From positions 1 through 33,255 of the forward strand of contig JAKALD010000006.1 in the NCBI GenBank assembly GCA_021813275.1: a stretch of 33,255 nt of DNA. Direction: 5' to 3'. Below, piece after piece: positions 9,066 through 18,745 of the stretch. Every line of letters begins with the position of its first letter. Within the stretch, counting starts at the first letter, position 1. The position numbers and the translations under genes were made by a program. Below the pieces are notes generated by a model that made no database searches, was not told the origin of the DNA, and was given only the letters and a program-made list of their open reading frames with translations. This DNA comes from Pseudomonadota bacterium. GTDB taxonomy: Bacteria > Pseudomonadota > Gammaproteobacteria > Burkholderiales > SG8-39.

Positions 9066-9086
9066 CTAGCCAAAAGACTGGCTATC

Positions 9087-10481
9087 ATGCCAAAAAAGCT
9101 TGCCAGCGACCTCAAGACCCGCCTGGAGTCCGAGATCCGTCGGCATCCGGGGGGCGCGGGCCCCGGCACTCTCGTTCGCGCGTTCGCCAAAGACGCGAGC
9201 GCGCGGTCCTTGGGGCGGCTGCTCAAACACCTGGAGCGTCGAGGGCGCATCCGCAGGCAAGGCAAAGGGCCGGCAACCCGCTATTTCTCTGGCGCCCCCG
9301 CGGAGGGCATAGCTCAAGCGCCCCCTCCAGCGCCGCTCGCCCAAGGCGAGGCGGAAGTCCACGTTCCCATTACAGGGGAGTCGGAAATGCTCCGCGCCTG
9401 GGTCCGCCGCCCGATCACTCAGCGGCGCCCCGTCGGCTACGACCGCTCGCTGCTCGACAACTACCGGCCGAACGAAACGTTCTACCTGAACGACGCGGAC
9501 TGGCGCGCGCGTCTGCGCGAAATCGGGCGCACCCCGTTCACGCAGCGGCCGGCGGGCACCTACGCGCGCGACATCATGAACCGCCTGCTGATCGACCTGT
9601 CCTGGGCCTCCTCGCGGCTCGAGGGCAACTCCTACACGCGACTCGATACGCTCAATCTGATCGAGCACAGCCGCGAGGCGGATGGGAAGGACCGGCTCGA
9701 GACCCAGATGATCCTCAACCACAAACGGGCCATCGAGTTCCTGATCGAGCAGGCGGAAGACATCGGCTTCAACCTCTACACGTTCATGAACCTGCACGCC
9801 CTGCTCTCCGAGAACTTGCTGGCCGATCCGGCGGCGAGCGGCCGGCTGCGCGACAGGATCGTGGAGATCAGCGGCACGGTCTACCGCCCGCTCGCGATAC
9901 CACAGCAAATCGAGGAACTCTTCCGGGTCGTCCTGAAGAAAGGCGGCGCAATCCTCGATCCCTTCGAACAGGCATTCTTCCTGATGGTGCACATCCCTTA
10001 CCTGCAGCCGTTCGAGGACGTGAACAAACGGGTTTCGCGGCTCGGGGCCAACATCCCGTTCATCAAGAACAATCTCTGCCCGCTTTCGTTCGTGGACGTC
10101 CCGGAGCGCGCCTACGTGGAAGGCACGCTCGCAATCTACGAGCATGCGCGCGTGGACTTGCTGCGCGATGTCTTCACGTGGGCTTACGAGCGCTCATGCG
10201 AGCAGTTCAAGGCCGTAGCCGGGACGCTGCCTGAGCCGGACCCGTTTCGGCTCAAGTATCGCGCGGAGCTGGGCGAGGTCGTCGGAGAGCTGGTGCGCCA
10301 AGGCGTCGCAGTCGATGCGGCCGCTGTCCGCCTCGCAGCTACGCAGCTCGTTCCCACGGAAGACATACCGCGCTTCGTGAAGATGGCGCTCACCGACCTA
10401 CGCCACCTGCACGAAGGGAACATCGCGCGCTACCGGATACGCCTCGCCGAATATCGCGCCTGGAAGGCGCGCCAGCGGTAA
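9087..10481 (+). CDS. Fic/DOC-family protein with N-terminal winged-helix-like domain and non-canonical catalytic motif
   Basis: A 464-residue protein. Residues 1-68 look like a winged helix (GTLVRAFAKDASARSLGRLLKHLERRGRI...TRYF). A Fic N-terminal domain follows with an inhibitory-helix motif S175-x3-E179-G180 (SSRLEG), marking a self-inhibited class. The Fic core is QPFEDVNKRVSR at 307-318, where active AMP-transferases have HPFxxGN(G/K)RxxR. The catalytic histidine is glutamine and the first glycine is valine. Fic enzymes transfer AMP or other phosphate-containing groups to proteins; without the histidine, AMPylation is doubtful, and it may act differently or as a regulator. The gene opposes pgk and pyk and has its own AT-rich promoter, consistent with insertion. 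There is no adjacent FicA-like antitoxin. The Shine-Dalgarno is weak. Confidence 0.88.
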   Translation: MPKKLASDLKTRLESEIRRHPGGAGPGTLVRAFAKDASARSLGRLLKHLERRGRIRRQGKGPATRYFSGAPAEGIAQAPPPAPLAQGEAEVHVPITGESEMLRAWVRRPITQRRPVGYDRSLLDNYRPNETFYLNDADWRARLREIGRTPFTQRPAGTYARDIMNRLLIDLSWASSRLEGNSYTRLDTLNLIEHSREADGKDRLETQMILNHKRAIEFLIEQAEDIGFNLYTFMNLHALLSENLLADPAASGRLRDRIVEISGTVYRPLAIPQQIEELFRVVLKKGGAILDPFEQAFFLMVHIPYLQPFEDVNKRVSRLGANIPFIKNNLCPLSFVDVPERAYVEGTLAIYEHARVDLLRDVFTWAYERSCEQFKAVAGTLPEPDPFRLKYRAELGEVVGELVRQGVAVDAAAVRLAATQLVPTEDIPRFVKMALTDLRHLHEGNIARYRIRLAEYRAWKARQR

Positions 10482-10508
10482 TCCGTCCCGCCGCGGGCGA
10501 GGCGACGC

Positions 10509-11672
10509 TCATCCGGCGGCCCGCGCCTCGAGCGCCGCGACCGCCGGCAGGGTCTTGCCCTCGAGGAACTCGAGGAACGCGCCGCCCGCGGTGGAGATGT
10601 AGCTCACCTTGTCGGCGATGCCGAACTTGTTGATCGCCGCCACCGTGTCCCCGCCGCCCGCGATCGAGAAGGCCTTCGATTCGGCGATCGCCATGGCGAT
10701 CGCCCGGGTGCCCGCGGCGAACGGCTCGCGCTCGAACATCCCCACCGGGCCGTTCCAGACGATCGTTCCGGCGAGCTTGAGCGCCGCCGCGAGCGCGCCG
10801 GCCGTCTTCGGGCCGACGTCGAGGATCATCTCGTCATCGGCCACCGCGTTCGCGGGCTTCGTCACGCCCTTGGTGTCCTCGAGGCTCTTCGCCACCACCA
10901 CGTCGACCGGCAGCGGCACCTTGGTCGCGGCCATGATCCGCTTCGCCTCGGCCACGAGGTTCGGCTCGGCGAGCGATTTGCCGATCTTCATTCCCGCGGC
11001 CAGCATGAAGGTGTTGGCGATGCCGCCGCCCACGATCAGCTGGTCGACCTTCTTCGCGAGCTCGCCGAGGATGGTGAGCTTGGTCGAGACCTTCGAGCCG
11101 GCGACGATCGCGACGAGCGGCCGCGCGGGGCTCGCGAGCGCCTTCGAGAGCGCGTCGAGCTCGGCGGCCATCAGCGGCCCGGCGCAGGCCACCGGCGCGA
11201 AGCGCGCCACGCCGTGAGTGGTCGCTTCGGCGCGATGCGCGGTGCCGAAGGCATCGTTCACGTAGACGTCGCACAGCGCCGCGATCTTCCGGGCGAGCGC
11301 CTCGTCGTCCTTCTTCTCGCCCTTGTTCACGCGGCAGTTCTCGAGCAGCACCAGCTCGCCGGGCTTCACCTCGACCCCGCCGGTCCAGCTCGCCCTGACC
11401 GGCACCGTGCGGCCGAGCAGCTCGCCCAGGCGCTTCGCGACCGGCGCGAGCGAGTCCTCGGGCTTGAATTCGCCCTCGGTGGGGCGGCCGAGGTGCGAGG
11501 TCACCATGACCGCCGCGCCCTGCTCGAGCGCGCGCCGGATCCCCGGCACCGAGGCGCGGATGCGCGTGTCGTCGGACACCGCGCCCGCGTCGTCGAACGG
11601 CACGTTCAGGTCGGCGCGGATCAGGACCCGCTTGCCGCGCAGGTCCAAGTCGGTCATGCGCTTGAACCGCAC
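10509..11672 (-). CDS. pgk: Phosphoglycerate kinase
   Basis: A 387-residue cytosolic enzyme interconverting 3-phosphoglycerate and 1,3-bisphosphoglycerate, serving both glycolysis and the Calvin cycle (cbbK role here). Recognisable parts are the N-terminal substrate site [20 protein letters not shown], and the C-terminal nucleotide-binding [12 protein letters not shown]. The GTG at 11672 ([11 protein letters not shown]) is preferred over ATG 11657. It reproduces the five residues that precede MTDLDL in E. coli Pgk, gives the same total length (387), and has GAGG seven bases upstream. The start is 4 bases beyond the gap stop codon, so gap and pgk are co-transcribed. Confidence 0.97.
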   Translation of the reverse strand: MRFKRMTDLDLRGKRVLIRADLNVPFDDAGAVSDDTRIRASVPGIRRALEQGAAVMVTSHLGRPTEGEFKPEDSLAPVAKRLGELLGRTVPVRASWTGGVEVKPGELVLLENCRVNKGEKKDDEALARKIAALCDVYVNDAFGTAHRAEATTHGVARFAPVACAGPLMAAELDALSKALASPARPLVAIVAGSKVSTKLTILGELAKKVDQLIVGGGIANTFMLAAGMKIGKSLAEPNLVAEAKRIMAATKVPLPVDVVVAKSLEDTKGVTKPANAVADDEMILDVGPKTAGALAAALKLAGTIVWNGPVGMFEREPFAAGTRAIAMAIAESKAFSIAGGGDTVAAINKFGIADKVSYISTAGGAFLEFLEGKTLPAVAALEARAAG

Positions 11673-11676
11673 GACG

Positions 11677-12690
11677 CTACCTCGCGTTCATGAGCGCAAC
11701 CGCCGCATCCAGCATCCGGTTGCTGAAGCCCCATTCGTTGTCGTACCACGAGGTGACCTTCACGAGCGTGCCGCCGGTCACCTTGGTGAGCGTCGAATCG
11801 AAGATCGAGCTCGCGGGATTGTGGTTGAAGTCGGAGGACACCAGCGGATCCTTGTTGTACTCCAGGATGCCCTTCAGGTCGGTCTGCGCGGCCTGCTTCA
11901 CCGCCTCGTTCACTTCCTCGACGCTTGTGGCCTTCTTCGCCACGAAGGTCAGGTCGACGATCGAGACGTTGATCGTCGGCACGCGGATCGCGAAGCCGTC
12001 GAGCTTGCCGTTCAGGTGCGGCAGCACGAGGCCCACCGCCGCCGCCGCTCCGGTCTTGGTCGGGATCATATTCTGCGAGGCCGAGCGCGCGCGCCGCAGG
12101 TCCTTGTGGTAGACGTCGGTGAGCACCTGGTCGTTGGTGTAGGAGTGCACCGTCGTCATCAGCCCCTCGACCACGCCGATGCGGTCGTCGAGCGCCTTGA
12201 CCAGCGGCGCGAGGCAGTTGGTCGTGCACGAGGCGTTCGAGATCACGGTGTCCGAGCCCTTCAACGCCTTGTCGTTGACGCCGACGACGATGGCGCGGTC
12301 GACGTCCTTCTCGCCCGGCGCCGAGATGATCACCTTCTTCGCCCCGCCCGCGAGGTGCGCGCCCGCCTTCGCCTTGCTGGTGAACAGGCCCGTGCACTCG
12401 AGCACCACGTCCACCCCGAGCGCCCTCCAGGGCAGCTTCGCCGGGTCGCGCTCGGCGAGCACCTTGAGCCGGTCGCCGTTCACGACCAGCGCGTCCTCCG
12501 CGACCTCGACGCTGCCCTTGAACCGGCCGTGCGCCGTGTCGTACTTGAGCAGATGCGCGTTGGTCTTGGCGTCGCCCAGGTCGTTCAACGCGACGAACTG
12601 CAGGTCGTGCTTCTTGCCGTCCTCGTAATGCGCGCGCAGCACGTTGCGGCCGATGCGGCCGAACCCGTTAATCGCTACCTTGATGGCCAT
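11677..12690 (-). CDS. gap: Glyceraldehyde-3-phosphate dehydrogenase, type I
   Basis: A 337-residue cytosolic dehydrogenase for glyceraldehyde-3-phosphate and 1,3-bisphosphoglycerate (cbbG role in carbon fixation). NAD-binding GFGRIGRN lies at residues 9-16, the catalytic Cys155 is in SNASCTTNC, and the catalytic histidine is in [10 protein letters not shown]. The C-terminal [13 protein letters not shown] is standard. Start ATG 12690 is preceded by GGAGAGGGA. The 104-base gap upstream contains an FNR/Anr-type box at 12774-12787, so gap-pgk may be transcribed separately from the cbb genes. Complete and normal in all visible features. Confidence 0.97.
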   Translation of the reverse strand: MAIKVAINGFGRIGRNVLRAHYEDGKKHDLQFVALNDLGDAKTNAHLLKYDTAHGRFKGSVEVAEDALVVNGDRLKVLAERDPAKLPWRALGVDVVLECTGLFTSKAKAGAHLAGGAKKVIISAPGEKDVDRAIVVGVNDKALKGSDTVISNASCTTNCLAPLVKALDDRIGVVEGLMTTVHSYTNDQVLTDVYHKDLRRARSASQNMIPTKTGAAAAVGLVLPHLNGKLDGFAIRVPTINVSIVDLTFVAKKATSVEEVNEAVKQAAQTDLKGILEYNKDPLVSSDFNHNPASSIFDSTLTKVTGGTLVKVTSWYDNEWGFSNRMLDAAVALMNAR

Positions 12691-12773
12691 AGTCCCTCTC
12701 CACGACAAATCGATCCGCCGGCCGGCGCCGGCCGCCGGACCTCGCATCGTCCAACGGCCCGCCGCCCCCCTGT

Positions 12774-12787
12774 TTGATCTAGATCAT
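12774..12787. promoter_or_regulatory. Candidate FNR/Anr/Dnr-type operator upstream of gap
   Basis: TTGATCTAGATCAT matches the FNR consensus TTGAT-N4-ATCAA in nine of ten positions. Its centre (12780/12781) would place an activated start about 41 bases away, near 12739, leaving a leader of about 49 bases before gap. This is the geometry of a class II activator site. It lies immediately after the cbbT stop codon. Confidence 0.5.
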
Positions 12788-12794
12788 CCCCGTA

Positions 12795-14840
12795 CTACAG
12801 CACGCCGCGCACCGCGGCCGCCACGTGCTCGGGCGTGAAGCCGAAATGCTTGAACAGCTCCGGCGCGGGCGCCGACTCGCCGAAGCGGTCGATGCCGACC
12901 ACCGCGCCTTCCAGCCCCACGTACTTGCGCCAGAAGGCGGTCACGCCGGCCTCGACCGCGACGCGCGGCACGCCGCGCGGCAGCACCGCGTCGCGGTACG
13001 CCGCGTCCTGGCGGTCGAAGACGCTGGTCGAGGGCATCGACACGACGCGCGTCGCGACGCCTTCGGCCGCGAGCAGCTTCTGCGCCGCGAGCGCGAGCGG
13101 CACTTCCGAGCCGGTGGCGATCAGCACCGCGCGCGGCGCGCCCTCGGCTTCGGCGAGCACGTAGCCGCCGCGCTCCACGCTCGCGAGCATCGCCGCGTCG
13201 CGCTTCGCGAAGGGCAGGTTCTGGCGCGACAGCAGCAGCGCGGTCGGGCCGCTCTTGCGCTTCAACGCCGCGCCCCAGGCCGCCGCGCTCTCGACCGTGT
13301 CGCACGGCCGCCACACGTCCATGTTCGGAATCAGGCGCAGCGTCGCCGCGTGCTCGATCGGCTGGTGCGTCGGCCCGTCCTCGCCCAGCCCGATCGAGTC
13401 ATGCGTGAACACGTAGATCGCGCGCGCGCCAATGAGCGCCGCCATGCGCAGGGCGTTCCGCGCGTAGTCGGAGAACACCAGGAAGGTCCCGCCGTAGGGA
13501 ATGAAGCCGCCGTGCAGCGCGAGGCCGTTCATGATGGCGCACATGCCGAACTCGCGCACGCCGTAGAACAGGTAGTTGCCGCCGTCCGCGCGGCCGATGA
13601 CCTTCGAGCTCTTCACCATGGTGAGGTTGGAGCCGGTGAGGTCGGCCGAGCCGCCAAGCAGCTCGGGCAGCGCGGGCTTGAGCGTCTCGAGCACGTTCTG
13701 CGAGGCCTTGCGCGTGGCGACGGTCTCGGCCTTGCCGTTCAGCTCGCCGATCAGCGCTGCGAGGCGCGCATCGAAATCCTGCGGCAGCTCGCCCGCCATG
13801 CGGCGCCGGAAGTCGCCCGCGAGCTCGGGATGCGCCTCCTCGTAGGCGGCGAACAGCTTGTTCCAGCGGCGCTCGGCGCGCTGGCCTGCGGGGCGCGCGT
13901 TCCAGGCGTCGTACACGTGCTGCGGGATCTGGAACGGCGGATACGGCCAGCCGATCGCCGCGCGCGTCGCCGCGATCTCGTCGGCCCCGAGCGGCGCGCC
14001 GTGCGCCGCACCGGTGTTCGCCTTGTGCGGCGCGCCCTTGGCGATCGTGGTCTTGCAGCAGATCAGCGTCGGGCGCGTGCCTTCGCGCGTCGCCTTGCGG
14101 ATCGCGCGGTCGACCGCCGCCACGTCGTGCCCGTCGACGTTCGGGATCACCTGCCAGCCGTAGCCCTTGAAGCGTTCGGCCACGTTGTCGGTGTACCACT
14201 GCTCGATGTGGCCCTTCTCGGAGTCGATCGAGATGCCGTTGTCGTCGTAGAAGGCGATCAGCTTGCCGAGGCCGAGCGTGCCGGCGAGCGAGCAGGCCTC
14301 GTGCGAGATGCCCTCCATCATGCAGCCGTCGCCCATGAACACGTACGTGTGATGGTCGACCACGTCGAACCCGGGCTGGTTGAAGTGCGTGGCGAGCAGC
14401 TTCTCGGCGATCGCCATGCCGACCGCGTTCGCGATGCCCTGGCCGAGCGGGCCGGTGGTGGTCTCCACGCCCGGCGTCACGCCGTGCTCGGGGTGGCCTG
14501 GCGTCTTCGAGCCCAGCTGCCGGAAGCGCTTCAGCTCGGCGATCGGCAGCTCGTAGCCGGTCAGGTGCAGCAGGCCGTACTGGAGCAGCGAGCCGTGGCC
14601 GTTCGACAGCAGGAAGCGGTCACGGTTCGGCCAGTGCGGATCGGCCGGGTTGTGGCGCAGGTGCTTGCTCCACAACGCCACCGCGATCTCTGCCATGCCC
14701 ATCGGCATGCCGGGGTGGCCCGAGTTCGCGGCCTGCACCGCGTCCATGGCGAGCGCGCGCAGCGCGTTCGCCATGTCGCGCTGCACGTCAGGCGCGGCTT
14801 GTACGGGGGAGGAAACGACAGGTGCGGGTGCGGTTTGCAT
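12795..14840 (-). CDS. cbbT: Transketolase
   Basis: A 681-residue thiamine-diphosphate enzyme that moves two-carbon units between sugar phosphates in the regenerative Calvin cycle and pentose phosphate pathway. The start region [23 protein letters not shown] is diagnostic. The ThDP/Mg motif is [19 protein letters not shown]...DDNG, followed by GPLGQG, the pyrimidine-domain [11 protein letters not shown], and [16 protein letters not shown]. An N-terminal extension of about 18 residues precedes the usual start. ATG 14840 lacks a good Shine-Dalgarno, so the internal ATG (MANALR) is an alternative. It follows cbbA after a 101-base gap with only a weak CAGCC/GGCTG dyad, so co-transcription is likely but not certain. 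Confidence 0.96.
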   Translation of the reverse strand: MQTAPAPVVSSPVQAAPDVQRDMANALRALAMDAVQAANSGHPGMPMGMAEIAVALWSKHLRHNPADPHWPNRDRFLLSNGHGSLLQYGLLHLTGYELPIAELKRFRQLGSKTPGHPEHGVTPGVETTTGPLGQGIANAVGMAIAEKLLATHFNQPGFDVVDHHTYVFMGDGCMMEGISHEACSLAGTLGLGKLIAFYDDNGISIDSEKGHIEQWYTDNVAERFKGYGWQVIPNVDGHDVAAVDRAIRKATREGTRPTLICCKTTIAKGAPHKANTGAAHGAPLGADEIAATRAAIGWPYPPFQIPQHVYDAWNARPAGQRAERRWNKLFAAYEEAHPELAGDFRRRMAGELPQDFDARLAALIGELNGKAETVATRKASQNVLETLKPALPELLGGSADLTGSNLTMVKSSKVIGRADGGNYLFYGVREFGMCAIMNGLALHGGFIPYGGTFLVFSDYARNALRMAALIGARAIYVFTHDSIGLGEDGPTHQPIEHAATLRLIPNMDVWRPCDTVESAAAWGAALKRKSGPTALLLSRQNLPFAKRDAAMLASVERGGYVLAEAEGAPRAVLIATGSEVPLALAAQKLLAAEGVATRVVSMPSTSVFDRQDAAYRDAVLPRGVPRVAVEAGVTAFWRKYVGLEGAVVGIDRFGESAPAPELFKHFGFTPEHVAAAVRGVL

Positions 14841-14941
14841 GGCCAGGGTCGAGACAGGAGGGGGAGCGCCGCGGCGACGGGAATTCAGCCGCTGCGGGCT
14901 GCGATTATCCGGGAAAGGCGCGCCGCGGCCAAGCCGCGCGC

Positions 14942-16003
14942 TCAGGCGGCGCGCGGCTGCGCGGCGCGAGCGTAGTGCTGCGCCATGCGCTCGAGCGGCA
15001 CCGGCGCGATGCGCGCCGCCTGCCCCGCGCAGCCGAAGGCCTCGAAGCGCTCCTTGCACAGCGCGCGCGCCGCGACCGTCGCTTCCTTCAGGAACTTGCG
15101 CGGATCGAACTCGGCCGGGTCCTTCGCCATGGCGCGGCGCATCGCGCCGGTCATCGCCAGGCGGATGTCGGTGTCGATGTTGATTTTGCGCACGCCGTGG
15201 CGGATGCCCTGCAGGATCGCCTCCACCGGCACGCCGTAGGTTTCGGGGATCTTGCCGCCGTACTGGCGGATCGTCTCGAGCCAGTCCTGCGGCACGCTGG
15301 AGGAGCCGTGCATCACGAGGTGCGTGCCGGGGATGCGCGCGTGGATCTCGCGGATGCGCTCGATCGCCAGCACATCGCCCGTGGGCTTGCGCGTGAACTT
15401 GTAGGCGCCGTGCGAGGTGCCGATCGCCACCGCGAGCGCGTCGACCCCGGTGCGGCGCACGAAGTCGGCGGCCTGCTCGGGGTCGGTGAGCAGCTGCGCG
15501 CGAGAGAGCGCGCCTTCGGCGCCGACGCCGTCCTCCTTGCCGGCGGTGCCGGTCTCGAGCGAGCCGAGGCACCCCAGCTCGCCTTCGACCGACACGCCCA
15601 CGGCGTGCGCCATGTCGACCGCGCGGCGCGTCACCTTGACGTTGTACTCGTAGCTCGCGGGCGTCTTCATGTCCTCGAGGAGCGAGCCGTCCATCATCAC
15701 GCTCGTGAAGCCGGAGCGGATCGCCGCCTGGCACACCGCCGGGCTCGCGCCGTGGTCCTGGTGCAGCACCACCGGGATGTGCGGGTAGGTCTCGACCGCC
15801 GCCTCGACCATCCTGCGCAGGAACGCCTCGCCCGCGTACTTGCGCGCGCCGGCCGAGGCCTGCAGGATCACCGGGCTCGCGGTCTCGTCCGCCGCCTGCA
15901 TGATCGCCTGGATCTGCTCCAGGTTGTTGATGTTGAACGCCGGCACGCCGTAGCCGTGCTCGGCGGCGTGGTCCAGCAGCTGCCGCAGTGAGATCAGTGC
16001 CAT
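14942..16003 (-). CDS. cbbA: Fructose-bisphosphate aldolase, class II, Calvin-cycle type
   Basis: A 353-residue zinc-dependent aldolase forming fructose-1,6-bisphosphate (and sedoheptulose-1,7-bisphosphate) in carbon fixation. The start [27 protein letters not shown]-type opening is typical. Zinc-site histidines are in [10 protein letters not shown] and [11 protein letters not shown], the [11 protein letters not shown] segment is standard, and the phosphate-binding [11 protein letters not shown] is near the end. Length equals Calvin-subtype class II aldolases. It has a strong GAGGAAAC ribosome-binding region, and cbbP ends 24 bases upstream. Here aldolase precedes transketolase, whereas many cbb operons place it last. 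Confidence 0.96.
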   Translation of the reverse strand: MALISLRQLLDHAAEHGYGVPAFNINNLEQIQAIMQAADETASPVILQASAGARKYAGEAFLRRMVEAAVETYPHIPVVLHQDHGASPAVCQAAIRSGFTSVMMDGSLLEDMKTPASYEYNVKVTRRAVDMAHAVGVSVEGELGCLGSLETGTAGKEDGVGAEGALSRAQLLTDPEQAADFVRRTGVDALAVAIGTSHGAYKFTRKPTGDVLAIERIREIHARIPGTHLVMHGSSSVPQDWLETIRQYGGKIPETYGVPVEAILQGIRHGVRKINIDTDIRLAMTGAMRRAMAKDPAEFDPRKFLKEATVAARALCKERFEAFGCAGQAARIAPVPLERMAQHYARAAQPRAA

Positions 16004-16027
16004 TTGGTTTCCTCTTCCTCCGGGGGG

Positions 16028-16909
16028 TTACTTTTCGAGCGCCTGGCGGCGCCGGTCCATCAGGCGCCAGATCATCGGCGTGAAGATGAGCTGCATCGCG
16101 AGGTCCATCTTGCCGCCCGGGCACACGATGGTGTTGGGGCGCGACATGAACGAGTCGTGCAGCATCGACAGCAGGTACGGAAAGTCGATGCCGCGCGGGT
16201 TGGCGAAGCGGATGACCAGCATCGACTCGTCGGGCGCGGGCACGTGGCGCGCGACGAACGGGTTCGAGGTGTCGACGATCGGCACCCGCTGGAAGTTGAT
16301 GTGGGTGCGCGCGAACTGCGGCGTGATGTAGTTGATGTAGTCCGGCATGCGGCGCAGGATCGTGTCGGTGACCGCCTCGGTCGAGTAGCCGCGCGCCGCG
16401 CGGTCGCGGTGCAGCTTCTGGATCCACTCCAGGTTGATCACCGGGACCACGCCGATCAGCAGGTCGACGTGGCGCGCGACGTCGAGCTTGCCGTGCGCCA
16501 CCGCGCCGTGCAGCCCCTCGTAGAACAGCATGTCGGTGCCCTCGGCGAGGTCCTCCCAGGGCGTGAAAGTCCCCGGCGGCTGCTTGTAGGGCGCCGCCTC
16601 CTCGGGGTTGTGCAGGTACTTGCGGGTGCGGCCGCGGCCGCTTTCGGCGTAGCTGCGGAACAGCGCCTCCAGCTCCTCGAACAGGTTCGCCTCGGGGCCG
16701 AAGTGGCTGAAGTGCTGGTTGCCGCGCGCCGCCTCCTCGGCCATGCGCTCCTTCATCTGCGCGCGGTCGTAGCGGTGGAACGCGTCGCCCTCGACGAAGG
16801 CGGCCTTCACCTGCTCGCGGTAGAAGATCTGCTCGAAGGTCTTCGACACCGAGGTCGTGCCGGCCCCCGAGGAGCCGGTGATCGCGATGATTGGATGCTT
16901 GGCGGACAT
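16028..16909 (-). CDS. cbbP: Phosphoribulokinase
   Basis: A 293-residue kinase making ribulose-1,5-bisphosphate from ribulose-5-phosphate and ATP, an enzyme dedicated to the Calvin cycle. The P-loop GSSGAGTTS (residues 12-20), [10 protein letters not shown] (ribulose-phosphate site), [12 protein letters not shown] and FYEGLHGAV are those of the bacterial class I (octameric, proteobacterial) enzyme, and the length matches it. It sits between the FBPase-like gene (10-base gap) and cbbA, in the leftward operon. No unusual residue is seen. Confidence 0.97.
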   Translation of the reverse strand: MSAKHPIIAITGSSGAGTTSVSKTFEQIFYREQVKAAFVEGDAFHRYDRAQMKERMAEEAARGNQHFSHFGPEANLFEELEALFRSYAESGRGRTRKYLHNPEEAAPYKQPPGTFTPWEDLAEGTDMLFYEGLHGAVAHGKLDVARHVDLLIGVVPVINLEWIQKLHRDRAARGYSTEAVTDTILRRMPDYINYITPQFARTHINFQRVPIVDTSNPFVARHVPAPDESMLVIRFANPRGIDFPYLLSMLHDSFMSRPNTIVCPGGKMDLAMQLIFTPMIWRLMDRRRQALEK

Positions 16910-16919
16910 GGGGCCCCCC

Positions 16920-17960
16920 TCAGGCCTCGGCGCGCGCGCGGAACAGCCCGCGGCTGCCGAACAGCGGCGCGTCGTACTCGCGCTGGTTGTAGTCGCGGTG
17001 GTAGCGCTCCAGGCGCTCGACCTCGGCGCGCGAGCCGAAGATGAGCGGCGTGCGCTGGTGCAGGCCCGCGGGCGCGACCTCGAGGAGCGCCCGGTCGCCG
17101 GTGCTCGCGCGCCCGCCGGCGCGCTCCATCAGAAAGGCGAGCGGATGGGCCTCGAACAGCAGCTCGTGGCGACCGGCGCGCAGCGGCTCGGCCACGCCGC
17201 GCGGCGACAGGAACACGCCGCCGTGCAGCAGGATGCGGTGCGCGTCCGCGACGAGCGAGGCTGCCCAGCGCATCTTGAAGTCCTTGCCGCGCGGCCCGCT
17301 CGCCCCGGCCAGGCACTCGTCGACGTAGCGCTTGACCGCCGGCTCCCAGAAGCGCGCGTCGGAGGAGTCGATCGCGAACTCGCTCGCCTCCTCGGGGATG
17401 CGCATGTCCGGATGCGTGAGCATGAACTCGCCGATCTCGCGATCGAGCGTGAAGCCGTTCACTCCGCTCTCCAGCGCGAGCACCAGCATCATGGTCGGGC
17501 CGTAGATCGCGTAGCCGGCGCACGCCTGGCGCGCCCCGGGCTGCAGGAAGTCCTTCTCCTCGGGCTGCGTCACGCCTTCGGGCGCGCGCAGAACCGAGAA
17601 GAGGCTCCCGGCCACCGCGTTGACCTCGAGCTCCGGCGCGCCGCACAGCGGGTCGAAGGCGAGCAGGTAGCGGCCGCGCGGGTACGCCGGCGGAATGGGG
17701 TGCATGTGCGGGCTCGCCTCGGAGGCGAGCGCGGCGAGGTGGCCGCCCCACTCGTTGGTGCGCAGGAAGGTCTCGTTCGCGACGCGCCGCAGCTCGCCCG
17801 CGGGCACGCCGGCGAGCGCGCCCTTGCCGATGACGTTGCCGATGCGCTTGCACGCGATGCGGATGTCGTTCAGCAGGGCGCTGAAGCCGCCGGTGGCGCC
17901 GGGCGACTTGCGCTGCTCGCCGATGATGAACTCGGTGATGGTCTTCGCGTGGCTGTTCAT
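16920..17960 (-). CDS. Class I fructose-1,6-bisphosphatase-like protein with degenerate active site
   Basis: A 346-residue protein in the cbbF position, clearly a class I FBPase homologue from its start (TITEFIIGEQRKSPGATGGFSALLNDIRIACKRI region), EWGGHLAALASE, EKDFLQPGARQ and GFTLDREIGEFMLTHPDMRIPE. The metal/phosphate loop that is nearly invariant as DPLDGSSN in active enzymes reads DPLCGAPE (103-110): D121-equivalent is Cys106, and Ser-Ser-Asn is Ala-Pro-Glu. The second glutamate of SEE is Ala82. About a dozen residues of the dynamic loop around VQGEVQKKLD are missing (residues 51-60). The substrate-side KLRLLYE reads RHELLFE. E81, D103 and E270 remain. The reading frame is intact, so the protein is probably made but may not be a normal phosphatase. 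It has a good GAGGAG ribosome-binding site. Confidence 0.88.
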   Translation of the reverse strand: MNSHAKTITEFIIGEQRKSPGATGGFSALLNDIRIACKRIGNVIGKGALAGVPAGELRRVANETFLRTNEWGGHLAALASEASPHMHPIPPAYPRGRYLLAFDPLCGAPELEVNAVAGSLFSVLRAPEGVTQPEEKDFLQPGARQACAGYAIYGPTMMLVLALESGVNGFTLDREIGEFMLTHPDMRIPEEASEFAIDSSDARFWEPAVKRYVDECLAGASGPRGKDFKMRWAASLVADAHRILLHGGVFLSPRGVAEPLRAGRHELLFEAHPLAFLMERAGGRASTGDRALLEVAPAGLHQRTPLIFGSRAEVERLERYHRDYNQREYDAPLFGSRGLFRARAEA

Positions 17961-17971
17961 GGTCGGGCTCC

Positions 17972-18745
17972 TCAGGCCACGCTCCCGGTGTGCGCGGCGT
18001 GCAGCCGGGCGATCTGGGCGACGCCGAGCTGCGGCGCGCCGACCGCCTTGGCGGTCGCCGGGTCGAGCGGCGAGCGCGGCTCGCCCAGGCTGTGGAGCAG
18101 CAGGTCGGCCGCGGCGAAGTCCTGCGTCGCGGTCCAGCGCGACGGCGTGGCGATCGTGTACAGGCCAGCGGCCTTCGCGGCCTGCACCCCGTTCGCCGAG
18201 TCCTCGAACGCGACGCAGGCGGCTGCGGGCAGGCGCAGCTCGCCGAGCAGCCGCAGGTAGAGGTCGGGCGCCGGCTTGCGGCGCGGCACCTCGTCCACGC
18301 TCGCGACCGCGCTGAACCAGCCGAGCGCCTCGCGCCCGAGCGAGGCCGAGACGAGCGCCTCGACGTTCGCGGTGGAGCTGGTGGAGCCGAGCGCGAGCCG
18401 CAGCCCGGCGGCGCGCGCTTCCTTCATCAGGCGCTCGACCCCGGGGCGCACCGGCGCGCCGCGCTCGATCAGCTCGCGGTAAATGCGCGTCTTGGTGGCA
18501 TGGATCGCCGGCACCAGGCCGTGCAGCCGCGTCTTCTCGTCCTGGGGCACCGCCAGGGTCTCGATGTAATTCGCGAGGCGCTGCGGCCCGCTCGAGACGC
18601 GCAGCAGCCGCATGTAGTCCTCGGCGCTCCAGTCCCACCACAGCGCGAGCTCGATGAAGGCGGCGTTGAACGCCTGGCGGTGGATCTCCTCGGTGTCGGC
18701 GACGGTGCCGTCGACGTCGAAGACGAGCGCCTGCAAAGCGGTCAC
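17972..18745 (-). CDS. cbbY: CbbY, HAD-superfamily xylulose-1,5-bisphosphate phosphatase
   Basis: A 257-residue HAD phosphatase predicted to remove xylulose-1,5-bisphosphate, a misfire product that inhibits Rubisco. Catalytic D10 and D12 are in [12 protein letters not shown], the motif II serine/threonine in LALGSTSS, the motif III lysine in RRKPAPDLY, and the acidic motif IV in AFEDSANG. The start is a GTG at 18745 that overlaps the cbbX stop codon by four bases (GTGA), implying translational coupling. Its place next to cbbX and the Rubisco genes supports the CbbY assignment over a general beta-phosphoglucomutase-like HAD enzyme. Confidence 0.93.
   Translation of the reverse strand: MTALQALVFDVDGTVADTEEIHRQAFNAAFIELALWWDWSAEDYMRLLRVSSGPQRLANYIETLAVPQDEKTRLHGLVPAIHATKTRIYRELIERGAPVRPGVERLMKEARAAGLRLALGSTSSTANVEALVSASLGREALGWFSAVASVDEVPRRKPAPDLYLRLLGELRLPAAACVAFEDSANGVQAAKAAGLYTIATPSRWTATQDFAAADLLLHSLGEPRSPLDPATAKAVGAPQLGVAQIARLHAAHTGSVA

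Larger units (their letters stand above)
8993..9084 (+). repeat. Imperfect 16-base direct repeat flanking the Fic promoter
   Basis: GCCAAAAGATTGACTA (8993-9008) recurs as GCCAAAAGACTGGCTA (9069-9084) with two mismatches, one copy on each side of the promoter. The second copy also forms the inverted repeat TAGCC/GGCTA (9067-9071 and 9080-9084). These are possible binding sites for a regulator, perhaps the winged-helix N-terminus of the Fic protein itself (inference). Confidence 0.5.

Noticed and set aside
12720-12733. GGCCGGCGCCGGCC palindrome downstream of cbbT
   Set aside because: Expected by chance in such GC-rich DNA, and no T-run or link to a start site.
12825-14975. A 716-codon plus-strand frame opposite transketolase
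   Set aside because: It is the antisense shadow of cbbT, low-complexity and without domain features.
12795-16427. A single 1210-codon open frame on the minus strand
   Set aside because: Only the last 681 residues are transketolase. The upstream part is an out-of-frame reading through cbbA and cbbP, kept open by high GC content.
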